A stretch of DNA of 64,000 bases from Porodaedalea pini (lineage: Eukaryota > Basidiomycota > Agaricomycetes > Hymenochaetales > Hymenochaetaceae), in contig NBAY01000042.1 of NCBI GenBank assembly GCA_002794775.1, positions 343,066-407,065 of the forward strand, in the 5' to 3' direction. Shown here piece by piece: positions 21,661-32,930 of this stretch. Position 1 is the stretch's first letter; each line of letters begins with the position of its first letter. The notes under the pieces are model-generated. The model ran no database searches, had not been told where the DNA came from, and worked only from the letters and a program-made list of their open reading frames with translations. The translations under genes were made by a program, and so were the position numbers.

Positions 21661-24470
21661 GCGGAAGCTTATGGTTTCAAGTTCGAAATGTACGAGACAG
21701 GTTGCAGATATCGGAACATACTGGCATGAGGTAAGAGAATAAATGATACATATATGCGTGTACACCAAAAATGCAAAGCAGTAAATTAGACTCGACACAA
21801 CACATGAAGCAGTGACGATAGTGATAGTCAATATGAGTTGAGAAAATCTTTACGCCTGAAAACAGCACAGCCTGTTTAGGGCCTGCTCAGTTGCACAGGT
21901 TAGCTAATTGTCCCTCAGATTACAGCTGTGATGCCAAGTAGTCACAGGCACATGATGAAGAGAAGGTTGATGAAATTTCTTTCTTTGGGAATAATATGTC
22001 AGAAAAGCTACATATTTGGAGGTGTTGCAGCTGACAGAACTTCAGTGATTGGTCAAAGATATCATGCCGTAACAAGACCGTGCATCATGTCCAAAAACAG
22101 TGCAGAGCATGCATATACTCAATGGTAACCTGAAAGTTCCTGCTGTTCTACATATTTGCAATGTATGCTATATATCCTTAAGTACTCAAGCATATCCTAT
22201 GCAACCACAGCAAAAAAAGAGCCTCGCTCTAGACCTGATCCCTTTGAATTTTCAGTAACCTGACGGAACCTTTTCTCCAAGTTGTGGTCTGCTTCTGACT
22301 CCAAAGTCTTTATAGTGCTCATATTCAGGCACTGCTCTTTCCTTATCTTTTTGATATGTTGTAATGTAATCCAAGGTCATCTTGTTGAAGGCATGAGCAT
22401 GTATTGCTGTTATGTCTTATCTGAATTGCATGCTTGTTTTATGAGTCAAACTGCTCTGGTGTCTACTTCCTAGCATTTGGATTTTTGAAAATTACAGCCG
22501 TAACAATCATATTATCATCCTCATTAAGCAGCGAAAGACATACAACACAGTGGGCAAGCTCAAGCGCAAGAGAAAGGTGATGGTGCACATGTTATTCAAC
22601 AATAAATCATTGCACCTTTAGTATGCAGTCAAGGACCTCAGAGATATAGAAGTACAAGCATTTGCCCATGCCGCATGGTGCCCAGCAAACTTGACCTCAA
22701 AGGCGATGCCAATTCAGTGAAGCATCTAGCAAGTCTAAGTCAGTTACTATTTAAAATGAGAGGAGATGCTTTTCAGATGGGGAGATCGACTGCATGGCCG
22801 TGAAGATGGAAGAACTCATGCCAGAGGCCAAGGCACAGCGCAAGCGTATCGGAGCAAGCACTGCGCTCTTCAAGTTCGTGCTCCTGGAAGTAGTGGTGGA
22901 TATGCAGAAACTTGTTAGTAAGCACCTCATCGAGGGCAGGCACATTAATATTGTTGGTTGTCCCATTCAGCCCTCACCGTCACATAATAATGTTGTTGTC
23001 AAGATCATCACTGCAGGGTTCTAAAGTAGGGGAAAGATAAACTCAATAAGCTGAGTCACATCATAGTCACAGACCCTGAAACATGTACTAACCCTATTTG
23101 GAAGGACCCTGAGGCCAAAATCTTGGGCTGGGGAAAAGTCGGTACTTGAACTTTTACTCTTCAACTTCCCCAAGGTGCTTTGCAAGTCTCTAACTCATAT
23201 CTACAGGCAATTTGAGGTATAACTACTCAGATCTGGAGGGTATAAACAAAACTACCTAAATCTGTATATGACAAAGTTTGACAAATTACATAATTACATA
23301 ATATATTGTCTTATTTGAGTGGCCAAAATCAAGAGTAAAATTTTTGGACTTGTGCTCAAAAGCATGGAAATGCAATTATGAAGTGTTTGAGAAAAGCAAA
23401 GTTTTTTCCATATCAGGTCAATCAAATCTTAATATTTTTGAAATCTAAAAACACAGAACTGTAGCTGAGGCCCACCTCTAAAGATCTGTGGCAATAGAAT
23501 ATGCATTTGTAATGTTGTGTCGAGGCAGTTTGCTCATCGTCATGTGAAGACAGATTAGGCAAGTAGGGTTAATCACCACGCGCGTCACAGCTTAAGCTTG
23601 TCGAGTTATCTTTCCCCCTACCTTACCAACGGATCGCGGATCGACGGGGCTGTAGCTAGTAGTTCGTTCCCACACTTTGTAGACGCGCGCTTCACGCGTC
23701 GCAGCACATGACCGCGTCCCTCATGCAGGCATCCATCCATCGAGTCTGCCGTCTGTCTCTCCCGCACGATCCGCTGGGTACGTCCCAATGTCTCCTACTT
23801 TCCGTGTTCTCATCACAGAATATCTGAAATTACATTCGCGCTTTCGAATCTCCGAATCACGTTGTACATGTGATCCCAAAATCAGTGCTCTCACTACGCA
23901 ACTTTCAAAGAAGTTTTACTTGTCTATCGGTCTTGATATTTATTACGTTTAGTATTGACATCGTCGCTTCAGTCCTCGTTGACAAATTTGACGACTCGAC
24001 CGTAATCCCCAGCTCCCCGCACTACGTGGCAAGTTAGTGGTGTCCATCACCGCGACTATTCTCAGTCAAAGTGCAGAACAGTCAGCCACCCTTAACCTTC
24101 GTACGAGGGTCGTTCCTTGATTGTGTCCTATCGCTGCCCTGGATACACAACAAGCAATAGATGGACCCCGTTTCTCTTGTCCCAAAAGCTCATTTTCGAA
24201 TTCGAGAAGTCTTTCGAAGCGAGATCTACGGAGAGTACGGCTTGCGAGACTCAGTAGAGTGTTTAGGTCTGACCAGCGCAGAAAATCAATAAAGTTCATT
24301 CAGCAATAACACCATCTTTCGATGCGACCGATCCCGTTATATAACACTATGTACGGGTCTTTACAACAACAACAAAGAAACTTGAATCGCGCCCACACGG
24401 AACCAAGTATTCTCCGTATCTACTGTACACATCTGTCTAGATTTAGAGTTCATATCTAAGCTTCTAAGGC
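21661..24470. other. Duplicated non-coding region of unit 2
   Basis: Counterpart of 7545-9701. It includes about 200 bp (21876-22080) missing from unit 1 that starts TTAGGGCCTG like a PIF/Harbinger end, but no matching right end was found. It also contains the MITE at 23024-23623. No gene is supported. Confidence 0.6.
23024..23623. mobile_element. 600-bp MITE with TA target duplication
   Basis: Present only in unit 2; unit 1 reads straight through at about 8858. TA flanks both ends (23022-23023 and 23624-23625). The termini are imperfect inverted repeats: AAGTAGGGGAAAGATAAACT on the left, and AGGTAGGGGGAAAGATAACT read from the right end. No coding potential. TA duplication suggests mobilisation by a Tc1/mariner-type transposase. 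Confidence 0.85.
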
Positions 24471-25750
24471 CTACATGAGCGATACAACAACATTCTCTTG
24501 CCGGAGGGACACGTCCTGACTCGACGGGACCACCCTCGGGAGAAGTGGCACCCGGCGGGTCTTCTGGATCTCAAGGCCCTTGCTTCCGAAATAGCGTCCG
24601 CCTTCAAAACTCCAACAGTCATTTCCCCGAGGCCAGTACGCCAGTTCGTTAAGGTACTGTTGAACCTGGCGGTCCATGTCGGGACCCCAGGAAGGCACGC
24701 GTTTCAGGCCGTCCAGAAACTTCGTCTCGACCTCGCGGTGGTAGTTGAGGACCCAGAGCATAGCGCCCTCAAAGTCGGTCTCCAACTCGCGCATTACCAC
24801 AGTGACAATATTGGAACGGTCGTCACCTGTCGCATGCTCCCTGTTGTACGAAACGATATCCTGCAGTTTATTTAATGCTCGACGCTTTGGCTATGGATGT
24901 AAGACTCACGTTAAGAAGAAGGATCAAGTCCGAAATGTGTATAGACAGCTCAACGATGATAGGATGGTAAAAGACTTCGTCGGGAATATTGAGACCAAGC
25001 TCTATAATGGCATACGAAGATCGAGTGCCAGCATTCTCGCGGCGAAACTCAAGGTAGGACGCAATCGAGCGGTGCGTATTGTTGTCGCGATCGGCCGCCT
25101 GCTGAACGACGGCCTCGAGATATGAGGTCATGCTTTCGATCATATGGTGCTGGGAGGTCAGACTCGCAGTCTTGATCGCCAGTTCCCAGAACCTAATAGA
25201 AGGAGTAAGGCAACGAGGTTACTTTGAAGATAAGCAAACGTTTAACTCACTGCCTTGCAATTTCGCCGAGGACAACTTCTCCCTCTGGGCGGGGCGTGTG
25301 GGGGTTCTTCATAGCATCGATAACGATATCCACCATCTCGCGAACCACTGGCTGGGGCTCTACGTCGGTGTATTCGTCAATGGCGAAGACCAGATTCATA
25401 TAATCGCAACCCGTGCGAAGATGTTCTGTTCGATTACACTTAATTTCTTAATATTGAATCACTGCGGATATCGCCTACCCTTCGAGAGACGAGGATATGT
25501 GAGAGCGGCAAGGAGGGCTAGTGTCAAATGCTCGTCATTAATGCAAGCAGGAAAGGCTCAATAGTCAGATTTACTGACCAAAATCGCACTTGTCAAAAGC
25601 ATACTGGGACTGTGCAGAAAACGCTTTGAAGCTGTAGAACCAAGCGTTGGACTCTGCCTTGACTTCTTCATAGTGTGGGTTAATTTCTCGAGGCCAAGGC
25701 CAGTTGGCCATGGTCTCGGGAAGATAGAGCGTCTTGGTTGGGTTGGACAT
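24471..25750 (-). CDS. Sesquiterpene synthase 2 (class I terpene cyclase)
   Basis: Model: 25579-25750, 25479-25517, 25251-25425, 24910-25192, 24471-24860, giving 352 aa, the same exon sizes as terpene synthase 1. It keeps the DEYTD-type metal motif, the NSE triad N223/S227/E231 and the [13 protein letters not shown] block. The acceptor of exon 3 used by analogy in copy 1 (GAG) has become GAA, but an AG 3 nt downstream keeps the frame. Differences from copy 1 cluster in the helix before the Asp-Arg-Asp-Asn-Asn segment and around the NSE approach, so the product could differ. Like copy 1 it would act on farnesyl diphosphate. Confidence 0.93.
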
Positions 25751-28046
25751 GGCTGAGGGCTTGTACTAAAGAAGAAGAGTTCGATAGTCCGTATTTATAC
25801 TGTTGAATACTTGTTCAGACCGATTTCTTGAAACGTATGATCGCACTTTTGTGCCTTGGAACAATGGCACCATATGAGCAAATGTATATCTCGGAGTTGC
25901 GACGGCGTCGGAAAAGTTGCGCACTGACGCAGCGCCCACTCAACGCTCGAACGAATGCGCAGAATGAAGTCAGAGAGGGAACACTCACGCCAACACAGTT
26001 ATCTGATTTGAGATCAGCACAGCCAGTCTTAATCATTAGGGGTAATGAAGACTAAGCCCAGCTTAGTATATGCGTAAGTGCCATGGACGGGCGGGTAAAC
26101 AAATATCCTTTTTTTTTCCGTAGCGGGAGTCTGTGTTGTCTGTACGATAGTTTAGATATGGGAGAAGTGCTTAAAGCCTGAACGGAATTTGGATGTTTCT
26201 AACCTAAGCGATTTTCAACTTCGCTCGTTGTGTTTGTAATCTCAAAGAGAATCCGCAGCATAGTAGACCTGAGCTCACTGAGTCCTTTTAGAACCCAGTG
26301 GAACCGGCGCTGTGGTCTATTAAGTTTTGCAAATTGAGGATACGAGCAGTGGACATACAAGGATGATGTCAAATTAAGTCCAAGGTAAAGGAGACCTAAC
26401 GCGAAGCACCGATAAAAGACAACTGAATTAGTCCACTAGGCATACTGTCCAACCATCAATATGAGGAGAACAGAAAGATTGTGAGGGGAGTCAAGCGGCG
26501 CGGTTGCTTTCTTCCGTCACTTGTTCCTCAACCATCACCCATAAGTCAGACCAAGCTTTGCATCTGGCGATGCTGGACTGCGAGTACCTACCTTTGCCCA
26601 TAGGATTAAGTACTGTAATTATCGTCAATGATGTTCGGAGTAGAAATGACCCCGCTTGGAACCAACTGAGATTGCAATCTTACATCTTATCGGCGCGGCG
26701 GAAACGCATAACTCGCTGGGAGCGCCCATCGGAGCGAGCCCGGAATGAAGTGCCACATATATGTAGATGCAATTAGTATTGCTCCTGATGTAGGCAAAGG
26801 AGATACGTGACGTGAAGCCATCTTGCAGAACTTTGGGAGTTGGACAAACCAAATGTGTCATTTATGGCTTGTTTCTATCCCATCTGGCACATTGACGAAC
26901 TTGCGTCAGCGTGATGGCAAAAAATGAGACAACGTGAAGCACAAGGATCGAGCGACATTAAAGCGGGTTCCTTGCAACTCACTGACGTGCAAGCTCGCGA
27001 CCCACGAAAACGTTTTCCATTTCGGACGGTCACAATGGAAGCAAATGCGATGAAAATATGAAAGATCTAGACACGTACGAATGCCTATAACGCCTTATAA
27101 TGATACATTTTATTTTACGCAGGAGCGACCTTGATCGAGTTGAAATTGATGTCAGCCGCTTCAACGGTAGGCGCTGTGAATAATACTTGAGGGTTCGTTC
27201 CGATGAGAATATCCCGCAGCGACGAGGGCGAGCATGAAGGGATGGTGGGGCATAAGGACCTATGACATAGTTCGTAAGTGAATACGTCAGAAGCGCTGAA
27301 AGGCTTGTTGTTACTTCAAAATACTCGATCTAAATTAAACACCACAGCTCCTGTTTCATTGACTTAGCCCGCAGAGAGCTCAGACTGGTATGCTATATGT
27401 CAGCCGGCTACCATAACACGAGAAAGCCCTGAACTTGAAAAGACTGTGGCTGGAAAGTGGAGGTTTAGTCCTTGCTTTGAATCTTCGGCCAGTAACTTCG
27501 TAGGTTTTCCTGCATATATCATGTCGTCCATGGCCTGCCTGTGCTTATGCTCGCTTCTATCCGCTGTCCTGTTCACCTTACATGATGGTCGGCTCTCTTT
27601 CTTTGCGTACTTTTCGAAAACATCCATGACTGTGACGCCGCAAGAGTAAACGCCCAGGTTTATTTCATTCTTGATGGTGATCGCGTGCGCAGAAGGATGA
27701 AAGACCGATCAGTAGAAGAGGATTAAGGCGAGAAAAAGTAATAGCTACGTTCCAGCCGCCTGCAGTATCAGGAAGTTTTTCTTCATTTCAGTCTGCAGTA
27801 CAACCTGAAAGTCGTCAGTAACAAATGACGACAGATCTGGATCTAGAGAGGCGAATCTCATATATATTCAGAGGGAAAGTTTATCCTACTTTTACGCTAT
27901 GTAGTGCGTGATGATCGGTGTTCGGCCATCTCTGTGACGACGCGTTACGGTGACGATTCACAGTCACGCTGCTATCGCAGTTCCACACCGTGACTGGCAA
28001 TAACGCCTCTTGCCTCAGTGCTAGCGTGACTCTCAATCCACTATCA
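25751..28046. other. Intergenic region between terpene synthase 2 and ABP1
   Basis: 25751-26815 duplicates the region upstream of terpene synthase 1. 26816-28046 is unique. On the minus strand 27120-27250 can be read as the end of a protein (Leu-Phe-Thr-Ala-Pro-Thr...) and 27400-27627 is open, but I could not build a spliced gene or recognise a family. Confidence 0.5.
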
Positions 28047-30583
28047 ATGTCTCTGCAGGTCAATTTGACAGGGACGGATATCGCCAAAGCCTACCAGGAT
28101 GTCCTCAATCAAAATGGCATTGACTGGGCTCTCTTCACTTACGAGAAAGGTACCAACGACCTCAAGCTGCAGAGTTCCGGAGATGGTGGGCTCGAGGAGC
28201 TCGAAGACGAATTTTCCGACGGCAGGTTTGAACATCTCAGCGCCAGATCTCGAAGATAGATGCGCTCATACCTTCTATCTAGAATTCAATACGCATTTGT
28301 TCGAGTAAAGGATCCTAATGTGAGTAGCAATTAGGCGGTATTTCGGGCTAGGGTTACTGAGCGCGCTGCAGACGGAACTTCCCAAGTTTGTGCAGATCAA
28401 CTGGTGCGGAGATGGTGTCCCAGAGTCCAAGAAAGGCCTATTCCGTGCGTCAAACCATTCCTCTAATTTATCGGTGTTTATCTGATTTGCTGGTTGAGTG
28501 CAGATACGCACTCGAGCACAGTAGCTCGATTCCTGAACGGGACACATGTCGTGATAAATGCGCGTAACGAGGTGAGAAAATTTGCACGCCCAAGACCAGT
28601 GTCTTTCTGACAATAATGCTAGACGGATGTCTCGCCAGCTCTGATCATGAAGCGCGTGGAGGATTCTTCTGGCTCGAGATACACTGCGCACAAGGAACAA
28701 GCGCGTAAATTCGAACCTATCGCGCCCGTTGGCACAAGTTACACGCCTGTCGGTAAAGTGGATATCAACGAGTTGAGGAAAGCTACGACAAAGCCAGTTG
28801 CAGCAGCGAAACCTGTGAGCAAATCACCTATTCAGTAATATACGGTCGACTGATCTACCGGGACAGACTCAAGCTCATAGTCCTCCTGCTCCTTCATTGC
28901 CTTCTGCTCCCAGGCCTCCTGTATCCTCAAAGCCCGTTATGCCTTCTTGGGAGGAACCTGTTGCAGCAGCGCTGCCGCCTCCACCTCCTGCTGCGTCTCG
29001 TCCATCTCTTCCTACTGCATCTCGGCCGACTGTAAGCTCCTGCATATCCGTTTCCGGTGTTTTCTTACCAACTTCGAGTAGCCCCTTGCAGCGGCGCCTC
29101 CCAAAGAACCCGCTCCCGTCACATCATCAGTCGCGCCTACAAAACCAGCCGAAGAGGATCGCATTGCACCAGTTGTAAGCGTACGCAATAACATTTTGAT
29201 TAGCGCCTGATCTCTATTCAGGGCACGAATTATACCCCGGTCAATCTTCCTGCGCCTAAGAAGCTTGTGAATCCTTTTGAAAGGGCTTCGCAAGCTTCTT
29301 CTCCCTCTGGTTTCGCTCCAAAATCCTCTCCGGTAGCGTCGAGTGCATCGAAGAAGCTCACGTGGAGTGAGCGCCAGGCTCTGGCACAGAAGCAACAAGC
29401 AGAGGAGGAGGAACGTAGCAAATCGGCGTCGTTTAAGCCGATCTCGCCTGTCACGACTGGTACGAAATGGACGCCGCCCGTACGAAGTGGTGCTTTCGGC
29501 GGGGGCGCCTCTGCCCTGGGCACTAGAGGCGCTGGTGCCGAGGAAGTGCCCGCTTCTCCTGGTGCGCCGCCACTTCCTCCAGCAGCCTCTCGTCCTGTAC
29601 CCGCTCCAGTAGCAGCAGAACCGGAGCCAGAGCCCGAAGTCGAGGAGGCAGCTCCTCCGCCTCCTGTAAGCCTTTTTTCCGTCTTTACCTCTGTTACTCA
29701 TTATTTTCATACATGTTCCAGCCGCCGCCGCCACCGCCTCCTGTTGCTGAAATGGCCTCACTTAGTATTGAGCCTACCCCTGCGCCGCCGCCGCCGCCTG
29801 CTGTTGCTGCAACGCCAGCGTCCAGTGCCGGCGTGTGTGCAGTTGTTCTATATGATTACGAAGCAGAAGAGGAGAATGAAATGGCTTTGACCGAGGGAGA
29901 GACCATAGAGCAGATCGAACAGATCGACGAAGGTAGGTTCTGTCTTCTACACGTTGGTCTAGTATTCAGTTTAGTTTCGTAGGCTGGTGGTCTGGTGTTG
30001 GTGCAGGTGGAGCGAAGAGCGGCCTATTTCCAGGTGCGTTTTTCAGTGCACTCATGTTCGTCAGGCGCCTCAACTTACCACCTACCATGCAACAGCAAAC
30101 TATGTCGAAATCATTCAGCAGGCGAACGAGCCCGTCATTGCAGAAGCAGCGCCGCCGCCGCCTCCAGTGCGTCGAGAGAATTTGATAGACCACGACCGTA
30201 ACTGAATTCTTATTCCAGCCTCCTCCACCGCCTCCACCTCCTGTCGAGCCTGCGGCGCCGCTCGCCGCTCCTGCTCCCCATGCGCCACCTGCGGCCGCGA
30301 GTAATGATGGTGTATGCGCCATTGCGCTCTACGAGTACGTTGTTGTTGCATGCGCTGTTGTGGGAGGTCGCTGACTTGTAAACAGCTACGATCGAGCGGA
30401 AGAAAATGAGCTATCGTTCCGCGAGGGAGATCGCATCACAGATATCGAAGCTGCCAGTGAGGATTGGTGGCAGGGTCGTGATGCGCAGGGCAACGTCGGA
30501 CTATTCCCTGGTAAGCTTTCTCTTAAGTTATAAGGCTTATACTTATGCTGTACGTAGCGAACTACGTCGAGGTGCAAGAGTAA
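28047..30583 (+). CDS. ABP1: Abp1/drebrin-like actin-binding protein (ADF-H + two SH3)
   Basis: Fourteen exons: 28047-28225, 28283-28319, 28372-28444, 28504-28571, 28623-28814, 28867-29031, 29082-29174, 29222-29665, 29722-29932, 29983-30033, 30096-30166, 30219-30334, 30386-30510, 30558-30583. All phases agree and the product is 616 aa. Residues 1 to about 130 form an ADF-homology domain (VQINWCGDGVP, GTHVVINARNE). A Pro/Ala-rich middle follows, with a basic-acidic WSERQALAQKQQAEEEER helix. Two SH3 domains come last, at about 455-512 (ALYDY-type VVLYDYEAEEENE, GLFPANYVE) and 560-615. Abp1 binds F-actin at cortical endocytic patches, activates Arp2/3 and recruits partners through SH3. Yeast Abp1 has one SH3; two are seen here. 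A dead copy of exon 1 lies at 865-1050. Confidence 0.95.
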
Positions 30584-30764
30584 AAGACAAAGAGTGTGAA
30601 GGAGCTTGGTCTCGTCAGGAAAGAAGGACTTAAGAAATAAACATGTAATGAATGTCATCGGAGGAAGTGTACAAAGATAGGTGCTAATATCACAGTCCTT
30701 GGAACTAAAGAACCAGAGGGGTGAAACAGCGAATTCTTCGATTTGCTCCACATAACAAAGACTC

Positions 30765-30784
30765 GGGGGGGGGGGGGGGGGGGG
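30765..30784. repeat. Homopolymer of 20 G
   Basis: A run of 20 G on the plus strand between the convergent ABP1 and dehydrogenase genes. It could form G-quadruplex structures or be a transcription/replication pause; its exact length may be a sequencing estimate. Confidence 0.8.
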
Positions 30785-30911
30785 AAGGAACATTGTCTGT
30801 TTCGGAAGATCGGAAGATCGCGACCAATGGATAGGACATGTCTCGCCCGCGGCCTTCATCCATCTTTGTCCTCTACCCTACCGACATACTGGTGAGAACT
30901 CAGCCATGGAA

Positions 30912-32373
30912 CTAGGGCGATATTTTCCTTGAGTACGAAAGCATCTTGAACGATAGGGCCCAAAGCGAATATCCCACAGCACCGCACATGACAAGCTTCG
31001 GAACCCGAGTCCCTGCAAAATATTTCGCGAAAGCAAGGAAGGTAGTCACACCCTGCATCGATCTGCAGTAAGGTTCAAAGTCAGCTATCGTTATCCCCAG
31101 GAATGCTGAAATTATCAAACTGCTTACCCTCCTGCATTCCTCGTGCGATCCGACAGCAGACCATAAACGTCTTCGTTAAGTTCGGTGCGCGGAATGAGGA
31201 AAACCTCACGTTCGTCAGGAATGGTATACGCAGAGCCATTCGTTTCAGGAGCGCTGTCTGTGGCAGCAAGTACGATCGCTCCTGCAACTCGGTGTACTGG
31301 AGCAAGTGGAATACCAAGCAGAAGGTCCTTCGTTGCTCCAGGAACCAGAGGAGTATCTGGTTATGATAAGTTTATTTCTCAATGCCACGGAGCTGTGTCG
31401 TCTCTTGCGCTTACCGACAAACCAGGGATGCACCGTGGCAATACGGAAGCCGCTCGCTTGAAATTCAGGCAACAAAGATTGCATAAAGGCGAGTACTGCG
31501 TGCTTCGAGCTGCAATACATAGGGGCTGTGCGTAGGCCTATAAAAGACACTAGGGAGGCGAAAATCAGACTGAAACTGAGGAATATGGTGTAACAAACAC
31601 TGACGCATTGACCCTGTTATCACGAGAGTCTTCAGCGATCCTTCATTAGCCTTTCCGAAGTAATGTGATGCAAGCTGAGCCGCTATAGAATCTCAACTTG
31701 GATGCGATTCTTCAACAAGCACTTGACACACTCACTGTAGGTAACGCTGACCAAGTTCATCTCAATCGTCTTCATCTCGGGCTTTACAGGTCGCCCTTGC
31801 TCGTTCACTTTGATCTCCTCTCCGACTAGCCTCTCGGATTCGGCAATTCCAGCATTTGCAATCTGCAAATGACTCAATAAGCTTCGAGTGCGAACAGATA
31901 GCCAAAATTATTACCACAACGTCGACGTGGCCGAACTCTTCAAGCGCAAATTCGAAGAGAGACCTTTGATCATCATATTCAAGGACGTTGCATACTTGCC
32001 AGATGGCTGTTCTAGCTATCTGCTTTTAACTTCCGGAATGTCACCGCAGTCACACCACTCACCCTCCAGTACTCCTGATTACATCTACGAGTTCTTCAGA
32101 GCCCTTCGCATCGATATCTCCGATTACCAAATTCGCTCTGTGAGGCAAGATAAAACATATGTCGATTGACATAGGAGACTGCGAAAATGACTCACCCCTT
32201 CTTTGCAAACTCGAGCGTCGCTGCCTTCCCAATTCCGCTTGCTCCGCCTAGGTGATGTTAATGCTGTAATGTATTTCGCTATAAAGGTCAAAATTACCGG
32301 TGATAAGTATAGTCTGCCCATCTACGCTGCATGCGAACTTATACAAGTCTTCATCAGGGATGTTGCGAGCCAT
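30912..32373 (-). CDS. Short-chain dehydrogenase/reductase (15-PGDH-like)
   Basis: Nine exons on the minus strand: 32298-32373, 32196-32247, 32063-32137, 31915-32011, 31736-31862, 31605-31682, 31415-31549, 31128-31356, 30912-31062. All phases agree and the product is 339 aa. A classical SDR is evident: TGGASGIG cofactor loop at residues 25-32, acidic IGDID after strand 2 (NAD preference inferred), NAG at 103-105, catalytic Ser167, and Tyr180-x3-Lys184. A hydrophobic segment near the C-terminus (VMCGAVGYSLWAL) may anchor it to a membrane. The order of conserved segments resembles 15-hydroxyprostaglandin-dehydrogenase-like fungal oxidoreductases; the substrate is unknown. It ends tail-to-tail with ABP1, about 330 bp apart. 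Confidence 0.93.
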
Positions 32374-32930
32374 GGATTTGGTCGTTCCACCTGGGCATGC
32401 ACTAGCGTGAGTGAAAGAATATCTGAGTAAGTTTCAGGACGGCACGTAGGGATCTTGAGAAAATTCTCCCGCGGTCATTTCGAGAAGTTAGGAAGTTTGA
32501 TGCTAGATTGTGTATTTAGGTTTAGCAAAGGGTTGGTAAATGTAGGTTGAGCCTTGACGTTTGACGACATACAGTATATCGGATTCCAAAGCGAGAAAGT
32601 GACCGAAAAAGCGAACATTATCAAGTTATAAGAAAGGTAGATACTGGTACAAATTGCAGCGGTCCGGGTACGTAGCATACAAGCAGGCATAGATACATAT
32701 AAAATCCAAAGGCGTCAAAAGCAAGACAGGTACAGAGACAAATACAGACGTGTTACAGACTCAACCCAACAGTTTAGACGGCAGAAATATCACACAGATA
32801 GACACAGACAGCAGGACGTATTATCTGAAGTGGTCAAGCAGGAGTAATCAAATCGGAAGAACTTTCTTTAGGATATCGAACGCAAATAAAGGGTGTTTAT
32901 CAAGAGCAAGCAAGTTCTTCCTGATTCCGC
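32374..32930. other. Intergenic, no gene recognised
   Basis: The upstream side of the dehydrogenase and the 3' side of the F-box gene. It has CAGACA-rich simple stretches (32720-32820) but no supported coding sequence. Confidence 0.6.

Larger units (their letters stand above)
11946..26815. repeat. Tandem duplication, unit 2
   Basis: Second copy of the 3101-11945 segment. It begins abruptly in the last exon of the C2HC gene and ends just past the region upstream of terpene synthase 2, after which the sequence is unique. Insertions specific to this unit are the pogo-like element (12211-21586) with its nested retrotransposon and the MITE at 23024-23623. Confidence 0.85.

Noticed and set aside
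9702..32373. Terpene biosynthetic gene cluster including the short-chain dehydrogenase
   Set aside because: The dehydrogenase lies more than 5 kb away, beyond ABP1, with no P450, transporter or regulator near the terpene synthases.
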